Assembly: GCA_907165065.1 (NCBI GenBank)
Contig: OU015543.1
Location: 8,807,501-8,871,500 of the forward strand
Reading direction: 5' to 3'
Length of the DNA: 64,000 nt
From: Caprimulgus europaeus
Lineage: Eukaryota; Chordata; Aves; Caprimulgiformes; Caprimulgidae
Each line of letters opens with the position of its first letter. Positions within the stretch are counted from its first letter, which is position 1. Of this stretch, positions 1 to 11,600 are shown piece by piece. A program made the translations under genes and the position numbers. The notes under the pieces were generated by a model that was not told where the DNA came from, made no database searches, and saw nothing but the letters and a program-made list of their open reading frames with translations.

Positions 1-286
1 ACCCATGCTTGCTCCATCCAAAGAGTTTGAACAGGCCAGGTTCATGCTGAAGTTCTTCCCCCAGTGAGTGCTTCAGCCTTTGATTCCAGCCTATCTTTGA
101 GCACGAATTGAAACTAGGCTTAGGGTACAACACTAGACATACTTATGATGTAAACACGGGTTCCCAGCATTGGTGCCACACTCAGAAGGTCGCTCTTTTC
201 CCATCTCTCCATAGCTGTGATTGCAGGTGCTTCCTGTATCCCACACCTTCCTAATTCCACTGTTATTCTCCCTTTTCCTTGATCAG

Positions 287-457
287 CTCTGGATCATGCC
301 AGCGTTTGGTGCCCGGCCCCAGTTTGACAATGACACAGAACTGAACTTCTATGGTGATTCCATGTGGCCAGCTATTGTGGACATTTGCCTGCCCTTTGGG
401 ATCTTCTATCGAATGCATGCGGTGGCCAGTTTGCTGGAGGTCTACATCATGTCCTAA
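287..457 (+). CDS. OTOP2: OTOP2, last coding exon (partial, 3' end)
   Basis: This is the 57-codon terminal exon (56 aa plus TAA) of an otopetrin, a proton-selective channel of the plasma membrane with 12 membrane helices. A pyrimidine-rich stretch ending in CAG (284-286) precedes it. Translation starts LWIMPAFGARP and ends FYRMHAVASLLEVYIMS. That is the otopetrin C-terminal signature: a short loop, the last helix, then FYRMH and LLEVY. The exon has exactly the length (171 bp) and phase (0) of the last exon of the otopetrin gene 14 kb downstream, as expected for tandem duplicates. From memory of the human proteins, the MPAFGARP...ICLPFGIFYRMHA wording fits OTOP2, and the downstream copy fits OTOP3. 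The order OTOP2-OTOP3-HID1 is also the human order. All upstream exons lie outside the window. The family call is firm; the paralogue call is likely. Confidence 0.87.
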   Translation, partial: LWIMPAFGARPQFDNDTELNFYGDSMWPAIVDICLPFGIFYRMHAVASLLEVYIMS

Positions 458-1724
458 AGAACTTTCTTGCCAGGAAGATGAGATCCTCCTCAACCAATCC
501 ACATTTTTTCTTACCCTGGGGCTGGGAGACTGCCCAGACGTCCTGCGGGGTCCCCAGCACTGCCTGAATCGTGTCCCTTTGCAGTGTTGGGGCATTTGTG
601 AACCGTCAGTGAAGATCATCCAAACATAATCCAGATTTTATTTTTGCTACTCGTGTGTGGATGTGCATGTGTGTGTCTGAGGTTCTTAAAGCTTCTAAGA
701 AAAAAAAAAAAAGGCATAAAAAGGATGGTGTTCCGAGTAGGATCATGGGAATTACCCTTGGTTACTACCCTTGGTTCATGCAAGGACACTCACCTTCCAT
801 GCCACTGAGGTACTCTCCAGCGGGTGCTCAGCACCCTTGGCCAGCCAGTGCCTGCAGAGGCCCGGTGGGTACGAGGGGCTGACACAGGCATGGAAGGCAA
901 AGACAGGGAAATCAGCTTCTGGTACGGCCAGTCAGAAACCACTGCCCTGCAGAGATGTGAAAACCAAACTGGTGACCACCAAAGGCTTTGAGAAACATTT
1001 TCTTGTTCCCCTCTGTATTGCCCATTTCTACAAACCCCTTCCTTGACCCTTCCCTGCTGTTTTCCTTCCTCTACGGGGAGGCGTCACTGCTGCCAAGTGG
1101 GTTTGCTCACTGCAGCCTCCTCCTCCACAGCTCAGGTCAGCTTTACAGGAGACCTGTGCACGTGGTCCTGTGCTGGCCCTGATGCAGGACTGCACTTTTT
1201 TGCCCCACGGTTTTCCTGAATCAGGGATCAAGGGCCATAAAGATCATCTGGGCAATACAGTCTGGGGAATGTCAGAGATTTGTTTTTCTTTCTTTCTTTT
1301 TTTTAAATAGATAATGATTTTTTTAATATATGACCATTTTTGTACACAGTTATTTATTGATTTTCTCTGTAATACTGAACTCCTGAAGGGATCTTCTGTG
1401 CCCTACGACCCAGAAATCGATCCAATATGATGGCTAATTTGATCTCTCATGCCCTGAAGGGATGCTTGAGCTGCACCTGTGAGCCCAGCCCCAGCACCCA
1501 GCCAGGTTTCTGTGTGCCTGCAGCTCTCCATGAACCACAGTATGGTTGAGGGGCATTTCAGAGCAGGACTCCTGGGCTGTAGGAGGTAGAAATGGGCCCC
1601 CTCTGCTACATCCAAACTCCAAATAGAACCTCAGAAAGCCCCTGCCATCAGGCTGGGAGGGTGCACGCTGGAACAGCACAGCTGAGCTTTGTCTGTACCC
1701 TGAGACATTGGGGTTGATTGTTCC

Positions 1725-1730
1725 AATAAA
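1725..1730 (+). terminator. Candidate poly(A) signal for OTOP2
   Basis: AATAAA lies 1.27 kb downstream of the OTOP2 stop, followed by GT-rich sequence at 1774-1787 (GGGTGTGCGTGC). The intervening 1280-1380 stretch is T/A-rich, as many 3' UTRs are. No better hexamer was seen closer to the stop. Use of this site is inferred; no transcript evidence is available. Confidence 0.35.
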
Positions 1731-1918
1731 GAACACTGCAGAGGTGGCAGAAATCATCGAGCCTTTTCCTTCGGGTGTGCGTGCATCTGCCAAAGAAAGA
1801 GACATAATAAATGGAAATCACCATACTTGAAACGGAGTGATGTGATTTTCCACCTGATGGCCCAGACTGCCAGCCCAGGCTCACACCTTTCACACCACCT
1901 TTCCTCTCCAACCATAGA

Positions 1919-2320
1919 TCACCAAACCAGAAGGGACCAGTGCCTCTGGCTGGTCTGCCTAGAGAGAGTGAGGCTGAGGGGAGACCTTCTGGCTCTGTCC
2001 AACTCCCTGAAAGGAGGGTGGAGAGAGGTGGGGGTGGTTCTGTTCAACCAGGGAACAAGGGACAGGACAAGAGGAAATGGCCTCAAGTTGCACCAAGGAC
2101 AGTTGAGATTGGATGTGAGGAAGAATTTCTTTGCTGAAAGGGTTCTGAGGCATTGGAAGGGGTAGCCCAGGGCAGTGGTGGAGTCCCCATCCCTGGAGGG
2201 ATTGAAGAGTTGTGTAGACACAGTGCTGAGGGACATGGGTCAGTCAAGGACTTAGTGTTGGGTTCATGGTTGGACTCAATGATCTTAAAGAACTTTCAAT
2301 CTGGACAGTTCTGTGATTGG
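1919..2320 (+). repeat. CR1 LINE 3' fragment, diverged, sense orientation
   Basis: The order of motifs is that of the CR1 3' region: AGAAGGGACCAG, a GAGGAAGAATTTCTTTGCTGAAAG block, GCCCAGGGCAGTGGTGGAGT, CATCCCTGGAGGGATT, then TTGGACTCAATGATCTTAAA. The fragment is non-coding and diverged from the other CR1 copies in the window, which suggests an older subfamily. Ends are approximate. Confidence 0.8.
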
Positions 2321-5300
2321 TGACACCAGCCTGCCTGCCAGCAGCCTTTTCCTGAGGCAGATGAGGTAAATCCTGATCCCCATTGCCCCCAGAGGACTGC
2401 ACTGATCGAGCACCTCTGGGGTGGGTCAATCCTTCCCTTCCCGAACCTGGGAACAGTGAGGCAGCCTCTCCCAGCCCCATCGATCCAGAAAAGACCTGCC
2501 TCTATTTTTTCCATTGATCTGGTAAAGATACAATCTCTTCACCTTTCATAAAACAAAAGCCTAGCTAATTGTAACTGCAGGAGCCACAGATTAGGTCAGG
2601 AGAGAGACGTAAGCAGTGCACAGACGTCAGTTTCATGTACAGCCCTAAACATTGTTTTAGCCCAAGCTGCTGAGCCCGGACGGAGGCAGAAAACACTTGT
2701 AGTCACCTGTCCTGTTCCTGGGGGCACACTGAGTTTATCCTCCTATGCACTCTTGGTGCCTGGTCCCAGGTTCCCAGGGCTGAGCACACTGAGCCAGGCA
2801 GGGCAGAGTTTGAACTGCTCTTCTGTTCTGGACAGTAACCATTGGGGCACTTCTGGGGCTAAATAAACTCAGGATGAGTCTAAAGAGAACCCCACAACAG
2901 CCCAAGCAGCACCAATACAGGCAATGATCTAAAATCAACCACTCCAGGGTGCTGGGTCTGCAGGAACTACAACATCCAACCACAAGCCATCACACTGGGA
3001 CACACCAAAACACTGGGGACAGCACAAGATCAGCAAGGGCCCCTTGCTAACCTGAGGCTTCTCCAGGCTGCAAGTGCAGGGTTGGAAGATGTTTCTAGCC
3101 AAGGGATGTGTTCTTCTCTTGCCCTTCAGCCACATACATGCACCTTGGGAGAGGCAACAGAGAGGGAAATGGCTATCAGTAAACCCTATCTAGATAGCCA
3201 AGAAAGGGAACAGTCAGAAAGTGAGCACCCATAAGTCCAAAAAGCAAAAAATAAACCCCAAACCCTAAGAAAACCTCACTGGAAATGCAGGTCCTGCTGT
3301 GTGCTCAAGGATTGCCTACCTAGAAGGTACCAGCTCGTGGTCAGTTCATGTGCAAAGGGGTGATCTTCAAGGGTGATGGAGATCAGCCAAATGTCCCTGT
3401 GCAACTCCTCAGTGCAGCCAGTGTCCAAGGCGTGTCACCCAAACCTGGTGCACCCCTGGAGCAGGCACTGCCATGTCCTAGTCACACAGAGCCGTGCCCT
3501 CCCCTGGGACCCCTCGCTGCCAGGCGATGGGGCCGACCTGCTGCTGGCTGCTCCAGTACTATGGACCCAGGACACACCTTCAAACAGAGGGATCTCTCTC
3601 CCTGGTGGAAAGTTTTATGAAGGGAGAACACCCCCAACACAGAGCACCTGAGTAACATGAAGGGGTCCTGCTAGCCAAGAGCTGCTTGGTCCTTTGGAGA
3701 CACATCCTCCTGGCAGATCCCTGAGGAGAGGCACTGCTGTTAGCTCCATCGTCCGTGCCTGGCAGGAGGGAAACTGCAGCACAGGAGCTGGCTGAACAGA
3801 AAGTCTGTGTCAGAGCAGAGAACAAGGCTGAGCCCCAAGGCCACCGGCAGCTTCCTGCTGACTGCTCCTGCCATTGCATCAATTATGGAGCAGAGATCAG
3901 ATCCTCATTAGGGGATGGGGAATGGGGACAATGATGTGCCTTGGGGTGACTGTTCAAATGGCAGCTGTTGCAAAATGAAGAGCTACAGGAAAGGAAAGGG
4001 CTGTCCTGGGGCTCTCCTGTCTTTGCCAGGGGCTTCCAGGCTTGGTGGCTTTGGTATAAAAGCCACCTTAGCCTGCCAGGGAGCTGAGGACCTGCTGTGC
4101 TGCAGGGGTTTGGTAGGAGCACTGAACCCCACCAAGAAAAGTCACTCACCAAGCGATGCCAGGGTTAAGATGGACCAAAGATCCACAGATCCAGCCCCAG
4201 GACTTGAGCCACTGCACGAGTGCCAAAAAGGTCCTGACCCAGATCCTGGCCTGAGGCACGTGGTGCCGGAGCCAGCAAGGGAGCGCAGCAAGAAGGGGAA
4301 AGATAAAGACCAGGAGATAAAAATCCACTGTTCAGGGAAGGCCATAGCCAAGGCCAGAACTGAGTCATCCCACCTTTGTCAGGGTTTCGCATCCCCTCCT
4401 CTGCTTCTTAATCATCTGTTATTTGAGGGCGAGTTTTGTTTTATTTTAAAAAAAAAAAATACACCTTTTATCAAGGTGATTTGCTCTGAGGTGCGTCAGG
4501 GACAGGGGAGGAATCCAAGTTAATTATTACCTGTCAGTGTAGCAGCAGCTGGAAAGTGGATGCATGGAGAAGGTCACCAGGCTGGGGATGAGGGACGGGT
4601 TTGCAGCACAGCCTGCGAGCAGGACCAGCTCTGAAGTGTGCTGGGAGCCAGGGCAGGAGCTGATGGGAGAGGAACACTTCCCAGGGATGAAGGCAGTGGT
4701 CCAACCTTGCTGATCCAGCAGCAAAGAGCAACTCAACACCATTAGGAGCTCAAAGCAACCTGTGCAGAGGGTGAGCAGGGAAAAAGCAGAGCCACACTTC
4801 CCGAGTGGAGCCAGCACGTACCGGCAGCGAGGGGATGGAGCCGGGGCGCTGGGGTAAGGCTCGCCCTCGCCCACGCTCATGAGGCTCTTTACGGTCACCC
4901 CCAAAAGGTGCTCGCTCACCAGCCCCACAGGTGATGTCACGGGTGCAGTTATCAGCAGAGGAGAAGGAAGGGTGTGGGCTGGTCAGCGAGTCTCAAGGTG
5001 CAGCGGCATTCCTCAGACAGCCTTTGGGCAAACACGGCGGCTGGGCACCAACCTCCTTCCTCCCAGAGTCCTGTTTACAGATCCGTTTGGCCCAGCCTGG
5101 CTGTTATCACTGCTGAGTGCACAGATAACACCATTAATAAGCAGACTGCTGATAGCAGAGGAGCAAACATCGCTCCTAACGCTGAGCAGCTTTCTCTCAG
5201 CCTGTGAGTAAAGGCAGCTGCTCCAGGGCAGAGCAGGGCAGTGATTTACGTGATCAAGCCACTTAGTTCAACTCATCCTCTCCCTTCCTGCCCTTCTCCT

Positions 5301-6880
5301 GCACACTTGCTTACTTAATGACTTGGTTAAACTTGTGTCAATATGTTCAACTTAAACAGCTGTTCTTCTTCAACACAAAGGCCAAATTAGGAGGATTAAC
5401 CAGTCTCCCAGGGCTTTACAATTCCTCTGGGTTCAATCTCAACTCCAAAGCCAGGAGAGGGCAAATCAAGCCAGGAAGGACGCCTCATCTTTGTGGCCCA
5501 GATGCACAGTCCTGTTGGCAAAACCACTGGGACACAGCAGGCCTAAGCACTTTATTTCAGGCCCTTCTTTAAGTGAAAATCCTCCAGTTTCACTCAAACT
5601 TATTTACCCTACAATATACCAAGACTCCTGGCCTCCATTTTGCAGTTCTGCAGTCACCCCAATTTAGGATCAGGTGTACTGAAAACCAGCCAGGTTTGTT
5701 CACGTCCTGCACGTAAATCATTGGCTTTGTTTAACAAAGAGGCCACCAAATAGCTCTTGGGAGATCCCAGTTCCCTTCTAAGCTCTAGAATGGTGTCCAG
5801 AGAAGAGCCTGGCACCCAAAGGAGAGCCTGATTGCACTCAGGGGATCCCAGAGCATCAAAGTGAGGAGCAAGGATGTGGTCCTCCAAGCAGGCTGGAGAT
5901 GTTGATGCTTTGGGGGGAAAGCAGAACAAATCTAACCATGGGTATTCATGAAGACCTGCCCACATGAAGGCGTCCAGGCTCCCCCACAGCAGCACAAGGG
6001 TTTGGTCAGACATTAAACATGACCGTGTTGGTGGCAAACGTTAAACACAATGGCTGCACCAGCACCCACTGGGCGTTCTCACCCAGGAGCCATGGGCCCC
6101 TTTCACTCTTGTTTTCCATCCCTTTCGTCACATCCCCACGCGTGATAACCTGTGCTCTCCCACCCACTCCTACCCCTAATCAGCTTCTTGGGAAGTGTTT
6201 CCTGGCACTCAACTCCCAACTCATGAGTCTGCCAACTGCAAGAATCCCAGAGGGCTTGGGGGTTCATCCTGAGACACGCAACTCCTCTGCTTCCATCCTT
6301 TCCTGATGGACCCTCTGGGCTCACCAGCTCAGCCAGAAATGCCAGATCCTCATTGCCAGCCACAAAACCAGGGTGATCAGCTCACCTCAGAGTCTCTCAA
6401 GACAGAAACTGGTTTGCTCTGCAACAGGAGAGGGAACGGGGACAGCACAGCTTGGCTCTAAAGCATCCCTGACCTTGTACGGCTGAGCCTGGGGGGTTTG
6501 CACATGAGGGGCTGGCTCTGCGGTCAGCATGAACAGGTCACAGCCATCACCTGCCAAAGAAGCAACCTTTCTGCCAGAAGTGCATCAAATTGGAATAGTC
6601 CCTGCACCTAAGCTGGACTGGGAGGTCTGTCTTTTGGGTCAGTTTGGGTATCTGTGCTCTGGATAAAGGCACAAAGCAACGGTACACTCGAGAAAAAAAA
6701 AAAAAAATCTTAGGATCTACCTAAAAACAAGGGAGTGAGGAGGAACTCGAGTGGATTTTAGCCAAAGCAGTGTGGCTCAGCACTCCCAGCACAAGCCTGT
6801 GCCAGGAGATTAGCTCTACGCCCGCCTTAGCCATGGCACAAATTAGTCACCGCAGCTCGTGGTTTTACCAGTTGGCACAT
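2321..6880. other. Intergenic DNA between OTOP2 and OTOP3, no gene seen
   Basis: No exon with homology that I recognise is present on either strand. The short open frames here lack splice context and known motifs. Only A-runs (near 4448 and 6692) stand out. Diverged repeats that I cannot recognise by eye may be present. Confidence 0.5.
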
Positions 6881-6884
6881 GCTG

Positions 6885-7212
6885 CGCCAAGACCATTAAC
6901 ATGGGGCAACCCAGCAGGTGCATAAAGGAGCTGATCCCCATTGGCTGCCCTTGGCAGAGCCGAGAGCTTCTCACTGAGTAATTAATGTAATGACATTAAT
7001 AGACCCAAAGTAAACAAGGTGGAAAAAAAAAAATCAATGGGCCGGGAGCAGAGGCCGCATTCAGCGGGGAGCAGTCCCGACGGCTTCTGCCTGCACCTTG
7101 GTCCATTGGAGAGACTCAGGCGCATCCTGGTGGGACTCCAGCAAGTGGTTTTAACATCGGCTGTGACCGAGGCAGCATCAGCGACGGCAGCAGGAGGCTG
7201 CAGGGAGGTAAG
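6885..7212 (+). promoter_or_regulatory. Candidate OTOP3 upstream control region and 5' non-coding exon
   Basis: A TATA-like CATAAAGG near 6920 is followed by an inverted CCAAT box (CCATTGGCTG, about 6938). Next come several TAAT homeodomain cores (6978-7003) and a forkhead-type GTAAACA at about 7010. GC-rich sequence follows, ending in a good donor, GGAG|GTAAGG, near 7208. The OTOP3 coding start lies 1.4 kb downstream, just after an acceptor-like CAG at 8594, so a spliced 5' UTR is plausible. The motifs are visible; the promoter role is inferred. Confidence 0.25.
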
Positions 7213-8620
7213 GGCTGGGGCTTGGCCGCTCTCAGCAGCACACGGCTACGGGGTCAAGGGCTTGGGTCCGCGGTGGCAGCTGCTGCGTGCAGCCGTGTCT
7301 GGGCACTTGGGCACCTCCTGATGCAGCATGGACATGTTTCCATCTCATCCTGATGATTTTATGGCCTCTCTCCTCTGACTCCAAAGTAGAGTAGTTATGG
7401 CTTGAGGAGAAAGGAGGGCATTTGCTCCTGCACTACTAAGTGAGGAGAGTTTTGGAACCAAATGGGGAAGAGTTTAGGATCAATCTCCACTAGAAGAAGT
7501 GCGCTGAATCCCCAGAGAGCAAAGGGAGAGACAGCACCTCAGGGCTTGTCCAAAGGAAGAGGGAAGCACCAAAATTTCAACCCCTTCTCAGATGACTTCT
7601 CCCTAAAGCCCCAAGACAACGACGTGCAATTCTCCCCACCTTCAAACACATCTCAGGGTGTGTTTTCACTCCAGCCACCCCCACAGCAGCAGAGTCACTC
7701 CCTGGCGTGAAAGCACCATTGCCGGCACCGAGCCTCTAGAGAGGCTGCTCTGGTCTGACTGCTGTACACGAGCAAAGAGATTTCTCTCTCATGGGCAATA
7801 TGATCCCACCACAATTTTCCAAAACCTAGATAGAAAAGCTCCCAGGCTCTGGATGTCTATCTGGGCCAGTTCCTCAAACTCCTCTGAGTCAGTGTGCTCA
7901 CAGTTCTGTGCTACAAGTAGAAAAATAAAACCAGGTGTTAACTCTGTCCCATTCTCAGCCCTCCTGGGTGGGAGGCTGGATCTTTTCCCAGCAGCTTGAA
8001 TCAAAACTTACAGACCTTATTTTATTCTCCCTAGCTCTGCCACAATTTGTGCAACCATAGGAGGAGCGTAGTATAACTCTCACACCCCAAAAACACAGAG
8101 AAGAGGTTGGGCCCATCGACCAAAATCAAACAGCTCTGAATTTTACAGCAGGTCTGAGCTTGCTCTGTATTTCTACCTAATCCTTACAGCAACAAAGGGA
8201 AAGGAGGAAACCCGAATCCAGGGCTGTACACAGAGGAGGTGTGAAAGGTGAGGATGGGAATGGTTTGGTCACCTCTGGTCCCCACAGCTCCAAGTACTGG
8301 TGGGGCAGGGCAGAGACATCACATACCTGCTTTAACGCAGGTGACCCTGGACAGCTTTTGGCAGAAGGGCCTTTTCCCAGTGCCCCACAATGACTCTGTC
8401 CAGGGGAAATTTGTCTAATCTGGGCTAAATACCAATCTCTCTTCCCCTTCATCCAGCTTCTGGAGAGGGAAGGAGATGCTGCAAAGCAAGCAAGGAAGGT
8501 CACCACACGGGAAGCTTTCACAACAGAGCACATCTCAGCATGCTCCCCCCCCCAGCCTTTCTGCTTTTAACCCCACTTTGTTCACTGTGGCAGGTGACCC
8601 CCACCCCAAACAGATGAGCC

Positions 8621-11600
8621 ATGTCCGGTGTCAAAGTCTCAAAGCAAAAGCCCTGCCATCACTGCAAGAGCAGGTCAGCCTCAGTCCCACCAGACAGCTC
8701 CATGATCCACTATGAGAAGTTCTGGCTGTACCGTCACTGCTCTTCGCTGCAGCAGAGCCACATGCAAGCTCAGAAAGCCGGGCAGCTCTTCTCAGGGCTG
8801 CTGGCCATGAACGTCGTGTTTCTGGGCAGCGCCTTCATCAGCAGTGTGATTTTCAACCACGTAGCCATCACACTGGCAGACGTCTGGGTCCTGCTCTCCA
8901 TCCTCAAGGTCCTGTGCCTGTGCTGGATCACCTACTACCTGCTGGGCACCAGTCGGCAGCCGCACGCCGTGCTGCACCGGGATCCTCACGCTGGCCCCAT
9001 CTGGATTAGGGGTAAGTTCTATTTTATTTACCATCTCATACCTTTTCCCTTCTTCCCAGTGCTTGGAAGATCAAGAAATTCTTCCCCTACTACTAAAAGA
9101 GCTAGAAGGCAGAGGAGATGTGGTTAGGGCACTGGGAATCTCCCAGTGTCCTGTCAGCTTGTGAAGTGAGGCTGGGGGAGACAGGGGCATGGAGGATCAC
9201 ACAGAGAGGAACTAAAGCAGCCTGGAAAGTCTTGAATTTGGCTTCCCTTCAGCCTCCAGTCCAACCACAATCTGTGGTTCCTACCCAAAGCACAGCCCAG
9301 GCATCTCCCACCTACAGCCCAGCAACTGAGCACGGCGAGAGGGGTGTAGGAAAGGTTTTAGTCAGGACCACTTTGCAAAATGAGAGGAGAACCACCATGT
9401 TTACCCTCCAAAGGCATCAGCAGCCCCATGCCACCCTCGTCCTTGTTTAACATCGCTGCAGTCCTGTTTCCAGGGGAAGATTCCTGGGCAGTGAGTCACA
9501 TTCCAGTGACACCCAGACTTTCCTGGGAGATTTCCCATCAATAGTTGCCCCACTTTGCGAAATGACACTTCTCCAAACAGCCCTGCCTCTGGTCTATTTA
9601 TGGCATTTCTAATTAGCACACTGTCTTGTTAACTAAGCACAGAGAATGAAAGGGAAGAAAGCTGCGAGGTACCTGAGCACCTAAAGCTGCAGAGAGGTGT
9701 CAAAGGTGAAATGGAGAAACAATTAGAGAGTCCTAACCTCTGCAGATCCGTGCTGCCAAAGCCTCAGCAGACCTGCCCTCATCTTAGGTTGTCTCTACAA
9801 GGCAGAAATCATCACCTGCCACTAGCTCACCTCTGACACTCCAGATTGCACAGAAAAGGCCAAAAACCCTGTTCCCACCTTGTATCCAAGCACAAGAAAA
9901 TACCTTGCATTGTCTCAACACCTTAAACCAGCCGGAGCACACAACCGAGTTCAGGAATCGGGGCTCCCCTTTGCCCCCTTCTCCCAAAAGGATGAGACTT
10001 CCAAATGCAAAGGCCTCCAGCTCCACTCAAATCCAAGAGGTACGAGGTCTCCAGTCCCCAGCCAGGCTCAGGTGCTCCACAGACATATCTTTGTTTATTT
10101 ACTGGTGCTTTTGCTGTTTGTCCAGGGTCCGTGCTGCTGTTTGGCAGTTTCAGCATCCTCCTGAACGTGTTTCAGATCGGCTACAGCACAGTTCTCGTCC
10201 ACTGCAAATCCAGGGTGGAAATTGTGTTCCCCAGCATTGAAATAATCTTTATTTGCACCCAGGTACTGCATGTTACTCTTCTGGAAACTCGCTTGTTCTC
10301 TCTGTCCCATTCCTGGGAGCCCAAGGGGTGCAGGGAAGTGGGGAGATTTGGAGAAGTGGCTGCACGTGAGACATTCTCATGAGTATTTCAGGCACTCAGG
10401 TATCACACATCATTTCAAATACCAGCCACCCACACTCCTGATGCTCCAGCCTGAGAGACAAAGCAGTAAGATTTAGACAGAAATCCCTCTAGCAATACCT
10501 GGCGCACTGCAGGATGCAGAATAGTTTGTTTTGAAGCATCAAAGTAGGGAGAGAGGAGAGGAAATTTCCGATTTTGCCAGCGAGATGGCCGAGACCCAGC
10601 CCCCGCTATGTGCTAATGCATCCTCCCAACAAAACCCTTCACTCACAAAGGGGTCTCACACGGTTTGCAAACCTGTTGCTCCGACACCAGCCCTCTCCTT
10701 TCTACACCCAAAGCCACGTTTGAAAAGTGAACCAGCTCCCATCTCGGCAGCAAATGCCCACGTAGACAGAAGGCAGAGAAAAGCAGAGTTCCTTCGGCAT
10801 TAGGTGCAGGCACACACACGCTGCGGCCACCTAAGGATGCCAGCACAGCCTCAGCACCCAGGAGCGGGTACACACGTGTCCCTGCACCACTCACAGAGGC
10901 TCCTCAGCACCCAGGAGCAGGTACACACGTGTCCCTGCACCGCTCACAGAGGCTCCTCAGCACCCAGGAGCGGGTACACACGTGTCCCTGCACCGCTCAC
11001 ACAGAGGCTCCTCAGCACCCAGGAGCAGGTACACACGTGTCCCTGCACCGCTCACAGAGGCTCCTCAGCACCCAGGAGCAGGTACACACGTGTCCCTGCA
11101 CCGCTCACAGAGGCTCCTCAGCACCCAGGAGCAGGTACACACGTGTCCCTGCACCGCTCACACAGAGGCTCCTCAGCACCCAGGAGCAGGTACACACGTG
11201 TCCCTGCACCGCTCACACAGAGGCTCCTCAGCACCCAGGAGCGGGTACCCACGTGTCCCTGCACCGCTCACACAGAGGCAGGGTTGCTCCTGCTCAGCCA
11301 CGTACCTTCCTGCTGCCTGTCCCCTTCCACCGCATGAGCAGCAGGCTGCCGGCGTCCACCTGCTCATGTTGTTATCTATTTGCAGGCTTTTTTTCTGTGG
11401 CATCACTCTAAGGACTGCATTCAAGTCCAGCACAACTTGACCAGGTACAAAGAGGGGGGAAAACTGCCTTCTACTCATCTGAAGAAACTCCTTCTGTTTG
11501 CTTCATGATCAGTCTTAATCCTGCTAGAACTGTCTTCATGGAATCCCAGACTGGTTTGGGTTGGAAGGGACCTTAAAGCTCAACCAGTCCCAACCCCCCT

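Noticed and set aside
3915-4523. 202-aa open frame in the OTOP2-OTOP3 gap
   Set aside because: No recognisable domain, no Kozak or splice support, and mixed composition ending in an A-run; probably chance.
10804-11440. Three overlapping frames of 152-177 aa with repeated [17 protein letters not shown]-like peptides
   Set aside because: They are the minisatellite read in three frames within an OTOP3 intron; the repeat unit simply has no stop codons.
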